Below are positions 1-8,321 of a DNA stretch of 64,000 nt, piece by piece (position 1 is the first letter of the stretch; every line of letters begins with the position of its first letter). A model generated the notes under the pieces. That model was not told the origin of the DNA, made no database searches, and saw only the letters and a program-made list of their open reading frames with translations. Position numbers and translations under genes: made by a program. The DNA is from Bradyrhizobium sp. 170. Its GTDB lineage: Bacteria; Pseudomonadota; Alphaproteobacteria; Rhizobiales; Xanthobacteraceae. The DNA is taken from assembly GCF_023101085.1 (NCBI RefSeq), contig NZ_CP064703.1, positions 5,022,001 through 5,086,000 on the forward strand, in the 5' to 3' direction.

Positions 1-212
1 TCGCAACCACAGGCGTGAAACCTGCATCGAGGACGACAAATAGCAACGGGTTCTACCGGTCGCGCGATGAGCGATCGCGATCGAAATCGAGACGGTTCGC
101 CGCAATGTTTCTTTGGCGGAACCTGAGATGACAGCGCGTCATCAAAAATCTCCGCCAAGCGGAACGAATGCCTTCCGAAGCCTTTGGTTTTGATCGACAA
201 GAGGAGGTATCT

Positions 213-434
213 ATGAAGCTATCTGCCTTGACGATTGCAACACTGCTTACGGTCGGAACCATCGGTTCGGCCAACGCTCTCGAGTTTGGCGTCGGTCCCG
301 GCGGCGTCTACGTTGGTCCCGGCTATGATCGCCCCTACTACCGTGATTACAGAGATGACTGCCGGATCGTTATCCGCGAACGCACCAACCGCTTTGGTGA
401 ACGCGTCAGGATTCGCGAGCGCATCTGCGACTAA
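213..434 (+). CDS. Small secreted hypothetical protein (73 aa)
   Basis: The protein begins with a clear signal peptide (residues 1-22, cut after Ala-Asn-Ala). A Gly/Pro/Tyr-rich stretch and an Arg-rich tail follow. Two cysteines, C50 and C72, could form one disulfide in the periplasm. I chose ATG 213 because a strong GAGGAGG-type ribosome binding site lies just upstream and the signal peptide starts there; the in-frame ATG at 168 would put 15 polar residues before it. Such short Gly/Arg-rich exported proteins are common in Bradyrhizobium, and I know of no function. It stands alone and faces a hairpin at 509-542. Confidence 0.75.
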   Translation: MKLSALTIATLLTVGTIGSANALEFGVGPGGVYVGPGYDRPYYRDYRDDCRIVIRERTNRFGERVRIRERICD

Positions 435-508
435 ACACGCGCTCGACGGTAGCCACGATCAGCTCGGGGTCCGTCGGGGATGCTGAACCGATCGGTAGGT
501 CAGGAATT

Positions 509-542
509 GGAACGATGTCGCACTCCCCCGCGACATCGTTCC
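509..542. terminator. Perfect hairpin between convergent genes
   Basis: Arms of 13 bp (509-521 and 530-542) are perfectly complementary around an 8-nt C-rich loop. The hairpin lies between the plus-strand gene ending at 434 and the minus-strand gene ending at 688, so it could stop transcripts from both sides. No long T-run follows on either strand, so intrinsic termination is only likely. Confidence 0.6.
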
Positions 543-687
543 CGCAAAAGAAGGGTCTCAGGGACCCGCCGGGACTCTTCTTGCGCTTCTTGGGCCGAAA
601 CCGCGATTACAGTGCACTTAACTTGATGCCGGCTTCGAAATGACGTTGCCGCCCTGCGAATTTTCGTTTCTCGCTTCTTCCCATCCT

Positions 688-1122
688 TCAAGCTTTAGTT
701 CGCTTGATGTCATTTGCGACCTTTGGGTCCCTCAAGTCTCTGTGCCACCAATGGTTCACGAGATCTAACGGCTTTTCCCTGCGTCGCCTATTGTCTACGA
801 CCGCCAGCAACTTAATGAGGAGTCTAAAAACTCGGGGTAGCTCAGGCTCTGGAAGCCTCACAAGTTTAGCTAACTGAATCCTGAGGTCCGGCTTCATGAT
901 CAATACACTTGGGGTGAGCGTTTCCTTTAGCCGCGCTTCGGAAATCGCAACGGCCGCGTCTTCCTCACGCGGACTCGCCTGCAAGATGAGGACATTTAAA
1001 CCAAGAAGCAGCCTACGTTTGCAATCTCCGTTCTGCGCCTGGAACCATGCGTCGCCTTCTGAATCACTTACGATCCCCTGCGCCAACTGATTCAGTAGTA
1101 TCTCTTCGTCTGTGCTTAGCAT
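688..1122 (-). CDS. DUF5958 family protein
   Basis: This 144-aa protein matches my memory of DUF5958. The N-terminal LLNQLAQG segment, a following WF, the central LTPSVLI segment, the Arg-rich VVDNRRRRE stretch near residue 110 and the HWWHRDL box near residue 125 all occur in that order. The family is mostly known from actinobacteria and its function is unknown. No signal peptide or TM segment is seen. Base composition is visibly less GC-rich than the flanking genes, and it stands beside a repeat element, which suggests acquisition by transfer. The ATG at 1122 has a weak AGGAC-type ribosome site. The family call is from memory of motifs, not from a search. Confidence 0.7.
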   Translation of the reverse strand: MLSTDEEILLNQLAQGIVSDSEGDAWFQAQNGDCKRRLLLGLNVLILQASPREEDAAVAISEARLKETLTPSVLIMKPDLRIQLAKLVRLPEPELPRVFRLLIKLLAVVDNRRRREKPLDLVNHWWHRDLRDPKVANDIKRTKA

Positions 1123-1371
1123 CAGAAAGATCTGTCCTTACTGCAGCCGGAAGATTGCGTGCAACTACGGTGACCGTGCACCTGACTGCCTATGATCCTC
1201 GCGAAGGCGCGTTGTATTGAATGCACCGTAATTCTCGCTGCGCAACAGCCACTTCGCGCTCGCGCGATTTCCTCCCGCGCCCTAATCACTGATTTGCCCG
1301 ACATGGCAAGAAACATATTTCGCGCTCGCTAAAGATTTTTCGCTTAACGCGCCACCCAAATCAAACCTACA
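1123..1371. other. Gene-free stretch upstream of the DUF5958 gene
   Basis: This AT-richer stretch shows no ORF with a plausible start or protein-like composition. It presumably carries the promoter of the minus-strand DUF5958 gene, but I cannot pick out a convincing -35/-10 pair. Confidence 0.4.
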
Positions 1372-1900
1372 ACTCCCGCTATCCTGTCCCGCCAGAGGGG
1401 CGTTGGCCATCGTCACGAACGTTGGGACGGGTTGCGGTGGACGCGGCAGCGTCGGGCGCGAGGTGTGTTCGCAGGGCGGTTCTTCCGTGAGCGGACATAT
1501 CGCGCAGACGAACGGCGCTTAAACGCCTCGGCTGAAACTTCTTCCGGCAGCATGCGGGCCGGTTGAGGCGTATGGTTCGAGGAAGCTGTGGACGGCAAAA
1601 CCGTGTGGTCCTGGCACCCGTTGCTGGTGTCAAGCTGATGGAGATTGTCGGGCCCAACCGGGCTTCGATCAATCGCTAATCCGTCAGCGACGGAGGCAAA
1701 AGGAATTCGTCTCCGGGGAGAGCGCGGCATAAGCCGTTAAAACCATCGCGCAGGGAAAGCCGGGTGATCCGGCGCACCTGCGGTCCGCCGTGTGCATTCT
1801 TGCGCACGACTGCGGGTGTCATGGGCACCCGGCTTTCCCTGCGCCCTCTGCTTTCGAGAGGGCATCGTAGACTTATAACTTCGGGCGCACCGCGCCGCGA
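1372..1900. repeat. Bradyrhizobium-type interspersed intergenic repeat (~0.5 kb)
   Basis: From memory, segments such as GGGGCGTTGGCCATCGTCAC, AAAACCGTGTGGTCCTGGCA and GGCAAAAGGAATTCGTCTCC occur in many intergenic regions of Bradyrhizobium and relatives, where they often yield spurious short ORFs. All six frames here are broken by stops. The right end holds a perfect 18-bp inverted repeat (1749-1766 and 1826-1843, 59-bp spacer) that could fold into a long hairpin. I see no transposase. The limits are approximate, and 1901-2068 has no recognisable feature beyond upstream sequence of the caspase gene. Confidence 0.6.
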
Positions 1901-2068
1901 GATCGCAATGTCGTATCCAGCCGCCGGCCGCATCTATCGAAAACAACTACGCGCAGGGAGTACCGACATCGCTCTACCCAATCAGCCCTGTTTGCGACGC
2001 CGCGGCGCTTTCCGCAGGACACGCCTCCTGATAATCTGCCGTCATTTCATTATGGGTTTTATTAGAAG

Positions 2069-3427
2069 ATGCGCGGGGCTTTCGGCGGGAAAATCTGGAA
2101 AATCGCGGCGCTGGCGTCATTGGCTGCGCTTGCCCTCGCTACACCTGCCGCGGCAGAGAAGCGCGTCGCGCTGGTCATCGGCAACTCCGCCTATCAGAAC
2201 GTGACCCGGCTCGATAACCCCCGCAACGACGCGGCGCTGATGGCCGAGACGCTCTCAGGTCTCGGCTTCACGCTGATCGGCGGCCGCGCCCAGCTCGATC
2301 TCGACAAGCCGGCGATGGATTTGGCCGTGCAGAATTTCGGCCGTCTGGTTCAGGGCGCCGACGTCGCGCTGTTCTATTATGCTGGCCACGGCGTGCAGGT
2401 CGCCGGCGCGAATTATCTCGTTCCGGTCAGCGCCAACCCGACGCGCGAGGCCGATGTCGATTTCCAGATGGTGGACGTCAGCCTCGTGCTGCGCCAGATG
2501 CAGGGCTCCGGCACGCGCTTCAACATGGTGATCCTCGATGCCTGCCGTAACAACCCGTTCGGCGCCCGCGGATTGCGCGCCTCCGACGGCGGCCTCGCGC
2601 AGATGCGCGCGCCGGAGGGCACGCTGATTTCCTATGCGACGCAGCCCGGCAATGTCGCGCTCGACGGCACCGACGGCCACAGCCCCTACACCAGGGCGCT
2701 TGCCACGACGATCAAGCAGGCCGGGCTCGACATCTTCCAGACCTTCAACCAGGTCGGCCTCGCCGTGAAACGCCAGACCGGCGGATCGCAACAGCCCTGG
2801 GTGTCCTCCTCGCCGATCGACGGCAATTTCTATTTCGTGGCCCCTGCCCCAGTCGCTTCATCCCAACAGCTTGCGGTCGCGGCGCCGCCCGAGCCGCTGG
2901 CCTCGACGCTGCGTCCCGATCCCGACCGCATCCCGATCAAGGATCCCGTGCTGCTGCGCGAATTGAGCGACCGCCTGTTCGAGCTGAATTACGACCCGGA
3001 GCCGCCGGACAGCAAGAACGGCATGCGCCTGGCGATCTCCAAGTTTCAGGACAAGGTCAGGATGACGCCGAATGGTGAAGCCACCGAAGGCGTGCTGACG
3101 CGGCTGCGCAAGATGGAAGACCTGAAGCCGTGGGCCTCGATCGTCTACGGCCCCGACGGCGACAAATGGGGAATGTCCTGGAATCACGCTTCGCGCCGGG
3201 CGGCGATCGACGACGCACGCAGCAAGTGCGGCGCGAACAAATGTCCGATGGAGCTGAGTTTCTACGGGTCGCGATGCGGCGCGTTCGCGATCTCGGACGA
3301 GTCGTGGTCGCTGATTCAGCGCGACACCGTTGCGCAGGCCAGGAAAGCGGCGCTTGACGAGTGCGGCAAGGCTGGCAAATCCTGCCGCATTATTGGCGCG
3401 GTCTGTGCCGACGGGTCGGGCCGCTAA
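2069..3427 (+). CDS. Exported caspase-family (metacaspase-like) protein with C-terminal DUF4189
   Basis: The 452-aa protein has a signal peptide (about residues 1-29), then a peptidase C14 domain (about 31-255). The catalytic pair is visible: His107 in YYAGHG and Cys159 in LDACRNNPF. The family cleaves after basic residues or is degenerate; here both catalytic residues are present. A linker leads to a C-terminal DUF4189 domain (about 350-450) with the typical W-x-S-W start, paired cysteines and a final C-A-D motif. It should act in the periplasm. A Gly-rich secreted protein follows 31 bp downstream on the same strand. The ribosome site before ATG 2069 is weak. Substrate unknown. Confidence 0.9.
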   Translation: MRGAFGGKIWKIAALASLAALALATPAAAEKRVALVIGNSAYQNVTRLDNPRNDAALMAETLSGLGFTLIGGRAQLDLDKPAMDLAVQNFGRLVQGADVALFYYAGHGVQVAGANYLVPVSANPTREADVDFQMVDVSLVLRQMQGSGTRFNMVILDACRNNPFGARGLRASDGGLAQMRAPEGTLISYATQPGNVALDGTDGHSPYTRALATTIKQAGLDIFQTFNQVGLAVKRQTGGSQQPWVSSSPIDGNFYFVAPAPVASSQQLAVAAPPEPLASTLRPDPDRIPIKDPVLLRELSDRLFELNYDPEPPDSKNGMRLAISKFQDKVRMTPNGEATEGVLTRLRKMEDLKPWASIVYGPDGDKWGMSWNHASRRAAIDDARSKCGANKCPMELSFYGSRCGAFAISDESWSLIQRDTVAQARKAALDECGKAGKSCRIIGAVCADGSGR

Positions 3428-3458
3428 TTTTTGTTCGCGATATTGGAAGCACCTGCTC

Positions 3459-3992
3459 ATGCAACATGCCGTCCGACGTTCGATCCCGATCGTCCTCCTT
3501 TCCCTGCTGATATCGGTGGCGTGCAGCTCCGGCCTCGCTTATGCGCAATCCGGCAGCGCCGGCGGCAGCATCGGCAACGACGAAAAATCGCTGTCCGGTT
3601 CACGCGAGAAGCCACGCGCGGTCGAATCCTCCAAGCCGGCGCGTCGCGCCAAGCCCGAAGCCGACGAGCCGCGCCGCGCGTCGCGCAGAAGCGGTGGTGA
3701 GGGCAGCGGCGGTGGCGGTGGCGGTGGCGGTAGCAATTTCGATGGCTCATGGGTTTCCGTTGCCGTGGGCACGCCTTGCGGCAGCGCCACCGAGAGATTT
3801 GTCATCTTCGGCGGCAGGATTTCGGGCGAGTTGAGCTCCGGGTCGGTCAGCCCAAATGGCGCCACGAGGAGCGGCGGATCCGTCCAGGGTTTGAGCTGGA
3901 ACAGTTCCGGGCGTTTTTCGGGCCGCAGCGGCTCCGGCTCATTCGTGCGATCCGATGGCTGTACCGGACGCTGGACCGCCTCCAAACAGTAG
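3459..3992 (+). CDS. Secreted Gly-rich hypothetical protein
   Basis: This 177-aa protein has a signal peptide (about residues 1-29, ending AYA before QSG). A charged linker rich in Arg, Lys and Glu and an uninterrupted poly-Gly tract (near residue 84, from GGY codon repeats at 3706-3732) follow. A compact C-terminal domain of about 90 residues starts FDGSW and ends CTGRW-x-A. I recall FDGSW domains of this type next to, or fused with, exported caspase-like proteins in Bradyrhizobium, which fits the gene just upstream. It is probably periplasmic or surface-exposed. The start at 3459 was chosen for the signal peptide. Function unknown. Confidence 0.7.
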   Translation: MQHAVRRSIPIVLLSLLISVACSSGLAYAQSGSAGGSIGNDEKSLSGSREKPRAVESSKPARRAKPEADEPRRASRRSGGEGSGGGGGGGGSNFDGSWVSVAVGTPCGSATERFVIFGGRISGELSSGSVSPNGATRSGGSVQGLSWNSSGRFSGRSGSGSFVRSDGCTGRWTASKQ

Positions 3993-4022
3993 GAAAAAGG
4001 CCGGTTTTTCGAGAGGCTTAGC

Positions 4023-4040
4023 CCGCCTCAATTGAGGCGG
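4023..4040. terminator. 18-bp palindrome after the Gly-rich protein gene
   Basis: CCGCCTCAA and its exact complement TTGAGGCGG abut. As RNA this gives a hairpin of about 7 bp with a 4-nt loop, 30 bp past the upstream stop codon. No T-run follows, so the terminator role is tentative. Confidence 0.4.
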
Positions 4041-4156
4041 AACACTAGCCCCAATTATACCCCATCCCTTCCGGAATTGCGGCTCATTGCCACCCAAGTC
4101 TCTGACCAGATTGGGGGCGTCAAGAGTCGCGTTGCGTAGCGTTGCCGGGGATGTTG

Positions 4157-5224
4157 ATGTCGAACCGTTCCGTGAAATTCGTCCCGGCTCTCGTTGCCGG
4201 TGTCGTGGCTGGAGCCAATCTGGCCACCATGACGGATCTCCGGGCCCAGGTAATAGCAGCCGCGGAAGCCGCCACGCCAGCGACCCAGGCCGGCGCAGAC
4301 AGTTGCCTGTCCGCCCCGAAGGGCGCGATCCCCTCGGGCAGCCATTGGTACTATCGCATCGATCGCGTCACCAAACGTCAATGCTGGTACCTCCGGGAGG
4401 AGAGCGACACGGCCGACGACAAGTTCGCGCGCGCCGCGCCGCCAGCTTCGGCCCCGGCGCCGTCTTCGGCCGCAGCAGAACCGGCGTCGCCGCAGCAACG
4501 AACGATCACGCGCAAGTCGATCGCCGACGCACGTGCCGAATGGGTCTCCCAGCAACCCCGCGCCGAACCGAATTCGCCCGCCAAAGCCGAGCCGCGAACG
4601 GTTGCCGCAGCCCCCGCACCGGCCGCTCAGAATGCCCAGCGCGCAGCCATGCCGAACGTGCTCGCGCCAGCGCCGCTGTCGTCGATGCGATGGAACGACG
4701 CTCCCACCACGAGATCTCTGGGCAATCCAGCTGATCTCCAGGTCGCCGCCGCCAACCCGCCCGCAGGCCAGCCGCCGCAGGCCGCGGAAGTGCAGCAGCC
4801 CGCGGCAGATCAGGTTGCGCCCGCCGCAGCGGACGCGGCGACGGCAAAGCCGACCGCATCGCTGCAGAAGCTGTTGCTGGTGATGGCCGCCGCCCTCGCG
4901 CTGGCCGGCCTCACGGTAAGCGCGATCGTCAGGATCGGCCGCATGCGGGCGCGTCGCGCCATGCGCCGCAAGCGGCGCGCGATGTGGGATTCCGCAAAGA
5001 CTAAGCGGCGTTCGCCGCAACCGATGTTCCATGACGAGGACGCCGGGCTGCGGCGTGCCGGAGGCGTGCACCATCCGCGCGTGCCCCAGGAAAGGACAAC
5101 ACGCGTACCCCGAGAGCGGCCGCGCCCGCCCCAGGAACGGCGACACGCGCCCAACCAGGATCGGGAGCGGGAGCGGCAAGTTACAGAAATGCTGTCCCGG
5201 CTCGCCCGCAGCGCGCAGACCTGA
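4157..5224 (+). CDS. Hypothetical protein with one C-terminal membrane segment
   Basis: The 355-aa protein has a weakly hydrophobic N-terminus (possible signal). A conserved block around residues 40-75 follows, with C-L-S-A-P and SHWYYRIDR..KRQCWYL. A long Ala/Pro-rich linker precedes one TM segment (about residues 238-258, LLLVMAAALALAGLTVSAIV) and a very basic Arg-rich tail. I recall the WYYR-x-D...CWYL block from many Bradyrhizobium hypotheticals; no function is known. ATG 4157 has GGGG at a 6-nt spacing; upstream TTG 4142 and ATG 4151 lack a suitable site. It converges on gmk with 18 bp between the stops. Confidence 0.75.
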   Translation: MSNRSVKFVPALVAGVVAGANLATMTDLRAQVIAAAEAATPATQAGADSCLSAPKGAIPSGSHWYYRIDRVTKRQCWYLREESDTADDKFARAAPPASAPAPSSAAAEPASPQQRTITRKSIADARAEWVSQQPRAEPNSPAKAEPRTVAAAPAPAAQNAQRAAMPNVLAPAPLSSMRWNDAPTTRSLGNPADLQVAAANPPAGQPPQAAEVQQPAADQVAPAAADAATAKPTASLQKLLLVMAAALALAGLTVSAIVRIGRMRARRAMRRKRRAMWDSAKTKRRSPQPMFHDEDAGLRRAGGVHHPRVPQERTTRVPRERPRPPQERRHAPNQDRERERQVTEMLSRLARSAQT

Positions 5225-5242
5225 CCGAAACGGAAGCGGCGG

Positions 5243-5896
5243 CTATTTCTCCAGCTGGCGCTGCAGCTTGCGAACGAACTCGGTGAGGCCGGTGCGGCGC
5301 TCGCGCTTGAGCCGCTCGGCCTTGAGGATCGACTGCACTTCGGCGAAGGCGTCATCGACGCTGTGGTTGACGACGATATAGTCGTATTCCGCCCAGTGAC
5401 TGAGTTCATGGCTGGCGCGGCTCATGCGGCCGCGAATCACCTCGTCGGAATCCTGCGCACGGGTGTGCAGCCGTTTCTCCAGATCGGCGGCCGATGGCGG
5501 CAGGATGAACACCCGGACCACATCGACGCTTGCCTTCTGATGCAGCTGCTGGGTGCCCTGCCAGTCGATGTCGAACAAGACGTCCTGTCCCGCCGACAAT
5601 GCCGCCTCGACCGGCGCGCGCGGCGTCCCGTAGAGATTGTCGAACACAGTCGCCCATTCGAGCAGTTCGCCCTGCTCCACCATCGTCTCGAATTTGGGCT
5701 TGTCGACGAAGAAATAATCGCGTCCCTCGACCTCGCCCGGTCGCATCGAGCGCGTCGTCGCCGAAACTGACATCTTCAGGCCCGGCTCGCGCTCAAGCAG
5801 CATGCGCGACAGCGTGGTCTTGCCCGCGCCCGAAGGCGACGACAGCACGAACATCAGCCCTCGCCGTTCCACCCCGTCGAAACCTCCAGCCGTCAT
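5243..5896 (-). CDS. gmk: Guanylate kinase
   Basis: This cytosolic enzyme phosphorylates GMP to GDP with ATP, feeding GTP and dGTP pools. The 217-aa protein has the P-loop SSPSGAGKTT near residues 18-27. The GMP-binding stretch SVSATTRSMRPGEVEGRDY and the lid arginines follow in the expected order. The length is normal for the family. It starts 3 nt after the yicC stop, so the two are almost certainly cotranscribed, an arrangement widespread in proteobacteria. Confidence 0.97.
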   Translation of the reverse strand: MTAGGFDGVERRGLMFVLSSPSGAGKTTLSRMLLEREPGLKMSVSATTRSMRPGEVEGRDYFFVDKPKFETMVEQGELLEWATVFDNLYGTPRAPVEAALSAGQDVLFDIDWQGTQQLHQKASVDVVRVFILPPSAADLEKRLHTRAQDSDEVIRGRMSRASHELSHWAEYDYIVVNHSVDDAFAEVQSILKAERLKRERRTGLTEFVRKLQRQLEK

Positions 5897-5899
5897 CGG

Positions 5900-6787
5900 T
5901 TACTCCAGGTTCTGGACCTGCTCGCGGAACTGCTCGACCACGTTCTTCATCTCGAGCCCGGTCTGGGTCAATTCCAGATCGTTCGATTTGGAGCAGCAGG
6001 TGTTGACCTCGCGGTTGAATTCCTGGGCGAGGAAGTCGAGCCGCCGCCCGACCGGTCCGCCCTTGCCGATCATCTCACGGGCCTGCGCGACGTGCGAGGC
6101 GATGCGGTCGAGCTCTTCGCGGATGTCGGCCTTGGTCGCGATCAGGATCGCTTCCTGATTGAGCCTGTCAGGATCGAAGCGTTCCGAAGTGTCCAGCAGT
6201 GCGGCCACCTGTTCGGCCAGGCGCGCCCTGATCGCCTCCGGCTTGCGGCCGGGTGCCGCCTCGGCCCGCTTCGCCAGCCTCTCGATCTCATCCATGCGCT
6301 GGATCAGAATTTGCCCGAGCGTCGTGCCCTCGCGGCGGCGCATCTCGACGAGATGGGCGAGCGCCTGCTCGAAGGCGGCGGCGGCGGCATCCCTCGCCGC
6401 CTTGTCTTCCGCCTCGTCGCTTTCGGGTTCGACGACTTCGATGACGCCCTTGATGCCAAGGAGACCGTCGATGCTGGGCGCCACTGCATCGATCCTGCCG
6501 GCGAGTTCGCCCGCGACCTTCACGATCGAGGCCAGCACGTCTTCATTGATGCGCACGGTGGAGACCGCGTTGGCGCGCTTGACGCTGAGGTTGGCGTAGA
6601 CCGTGCCCCGCGACAGCACCTCACCCGCGCGTTTCTTGGCAAAGGCCTCCAGTTCGTCCCAGCCCGGCGGCAGGCGCAAGCGCAGGTCAAAACCCTTGGC
6701 GTTGACGGACTTCAGTTCCCACTCGAACGTATAGGGGCCACTGGCGCCGTGACTCCGGGCAAAACCGGTCATGCTCGATAGCGCCAT
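5900..6787 (-). CDS. YicC/YloC family endoribonuclease-like protein
   Basis: The protein is 295 aa. It starts with the family signature SSMTGFARS, followed by WELKSVNAKGFDLRLRLP. It ends with the conserved DFLAQEFNREVNT..SK block and a C-terminal EQFREQVQNLE. Members are reported as endoribonucleases acting on RNA in the cytosol. I placed the start at ATG 6787 because the family begins there; the upstream extension is Arg/Pro-rich and not protein-like. It is coupled to gmk downstream and follows mltG in the same direction. Confidence 0.93.
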   Translation of the reverse strand: MALSSMTGFARSHGASGPYTFEWELKSVNAKGFDLRLRLPPGWDELEAFAKKRAGEVLSRGTVYANLSVKRANAVSTVRINEDVLASIVKVAGELAGRIDAVAPSIDGLLGIKGVIEVVEPESDEAEDKAARDAAAAAFEQALAHLVEMRRREGTTLGQILIQRMDEIERLAKRAEAAPGRKPEAIRARLAEQVAALLDTSERFDPDRLNQEAILIATKADIREELDRIASHVAQAREMIGKGGPVGRRLDFLAQEFNREVNTCCSKSNDLELTQTGLEMKNVVEQFREQVQNLE

Positions 6788-6914
6788 CGCGTAACACTCT
6801 CCAAAAGACAGGGATTTCGAGACTCGAAAGGGACGGCGCGACCTTAAGCCGATTTCCGCCAAAGTGGAATTGCGTTCCGGCCGTAGCGGAAATGCCGACT
6901 TAACCGGCCGGGCG

Positions 6915-8195
6915 TCAGCGCTGAACCACCGGCGGCGTCGTGGTCGACTGCGCGGCGCCCTGGCGGGCCGGCGCCGTCGCAGGCGCCGCAGGACGGGCGG
7001 GCGGCTTCTTCGGCCCGGCCGGCCGCGGCGTGGTCGCGGTTGGATTGGTATCGGCCGGCCCTCCGGCCGACGTGGGCGGCGGCGCATCCTCTGATGGTTC
7101 GACGGTGTCGTTCTGAATCTGTTTTTCGAGCGCCCGCAGCTTGGCGACGTTCTTCTGGTGCTGGTCGTAGGTCTCGGTAAAGGCGTGCCCGCCGGTCCCG
7201 TCAGCCACGAAGAACAGGTCGCGCGTGCGCGCCGGGTTGGCGGCGGCTTCGAGCGAGGCGCGGCCCGGATTGGCGATCGGTCCGGGCGGCAGGCCCTCGA
7301 TCACGTAGGTGTTGTAGGGCGAAGGCTGCGTGATCTCGGAGCGCTTGATCGGCCGGCCCAGCGTACCCTTGCCGCCGACCAGGCCGTAGATGATGGTCGG
7401 ATCGGACTGCAGCTTGATCCTCTGCCGCAGGCGATTGGTGAATACGGCGGCCACGCGGCTGCGCTCGTCGGCCCGGCCGGTTTCCTTCTCGATGATCGAG
7501 GCCAGCGTGATGAGCTGCTCCGGCGACTTGACCAGAACATCCGGATTGCGGCGTTCCCAGATTTCAGCGAGCACTCGCTTCTGGCTCTGTTGCAAGCGGT
7601 GGATCACCTGCTCGCGCGTGGTGCCGCGCGGGAATTTGTAGGTTTCCGGCAGCAGCGTGCCTTCGCGCGGCATTTCCCGCACGCTCCCAGCGAAGATGTC
7701 GTTGTCGATAAGCCGCGCCACGATCTGTTCGGAAGTCAGGCCTTCGGGAACCGTGACGGCGTGCTGTACCACCTTGCCCTCGACGATGGTGGCGATGACG
7801 TCGCGCAGGCTGGCATTCTTCTGGAAGGAATACTCGCCGGGCTTGAGGTCGGAACTCGCCTTCAGCGCAAACACGCCGCCGATGAACGCCCAACGACCGA
7901 CGTTGATCACCCCCTCGCGCAGCAACGTGTCGGCGATGTCGGCCTTGCCGGCCCGCGTCGGAATGTTGACGATCTTGTCTTCCCGCAGCGGCCCCGGCGT
8001 CTCCAGCATTTGCCGGCCGTAATAATACGTGGTCCCCGCCCCGATCATCAGAATGATCAGGATGGTGATGATGGCATTGCCGACGACCACGAAAGGATTG
8101 CGGGCGCGCTCCGACCGCTTCGGCGGCGGCGGCACCTGCTCGGGCTCCAACGCAGCGCGCGGGCTCCGTGGTGAAATGGGCGGCCTCTCACTCAT
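6915..8195 (-). CDS. mltG: Endolytic murein transglycosylase
   Basis: This inner-membrane lytic transglycosylase cuts nascent glycan strands and sets their length. The 426-aa protein has a cytoplasmic Pro-rich N-terminus and one TM segment (about residues 36-56). A LysM-like region follows, then the YceG/MltG catalytic domain with ASIIEKETG (catalytic Glu), LQSDPTIIYG and GLPPGPIANPG. The C-terminal 60 residues are a Pro/Ala/Thr-rich tail beyond the usual domain. It lies between fabF and yicC, as in many alphaproteobacteria. The aminodeoxychorismate lyase gene that often accompanies mltG in gammaproteobacteria is absent. Confidence 0.95.
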   Translation of the reverse strand: MSERPPISPRSPRAALEPEQVPPPPKRSERARNPFVVVGNAIITILIILMIGAGTTYYYGRQMLETPGPLREDKIVNIPTRAGKADIADTLLREGVINVGRWAFIGGVFALKASSDLKPGEYSFQKNASLRDVIATIVEGKVVQHAVTVPEGLTSEQIVARLIDNDIFAGSVREMPREGTLLPETYKFPRGTTREQVIHRLQQSQKRVLAEIWERRNPDVLVKSPEQLITLASIIEKETGRADERSRVAAVFTNRLRQRIKLQSDPTIIYGLVGGKGTLGRPIKRSEITQPSPYNTYVIEGLPPGPIANPGRASLEAAANPARTRDLFFVADGTGGHAFTETYDQHQKNVAKLRALEKQIQNDTVEPSEDAPPPTSAGGPADTNPTATTPRPAGPKKPPARPAAPATAPARQGAAQSTTTPPVVQR

Positions 8196-8321
8196 CGATG
8201 CAACCTGAATCCTGTCGGTTCAATCGCGGCCCGGCAATCCCCTGCCCAGCCGATAGCATACGCCCATATGTAGAAGTCATCGCCGAATACGGCAAAACGG
8301 TGGAGTCGTTATAAACACTTG

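Noticed and set aside
1749..1843. IS-element terminal repeat
   Set aside because: The 18-bp inverted repeat has only 59 bp between its arms and no transposase; it belongs to the intergenic repeat.
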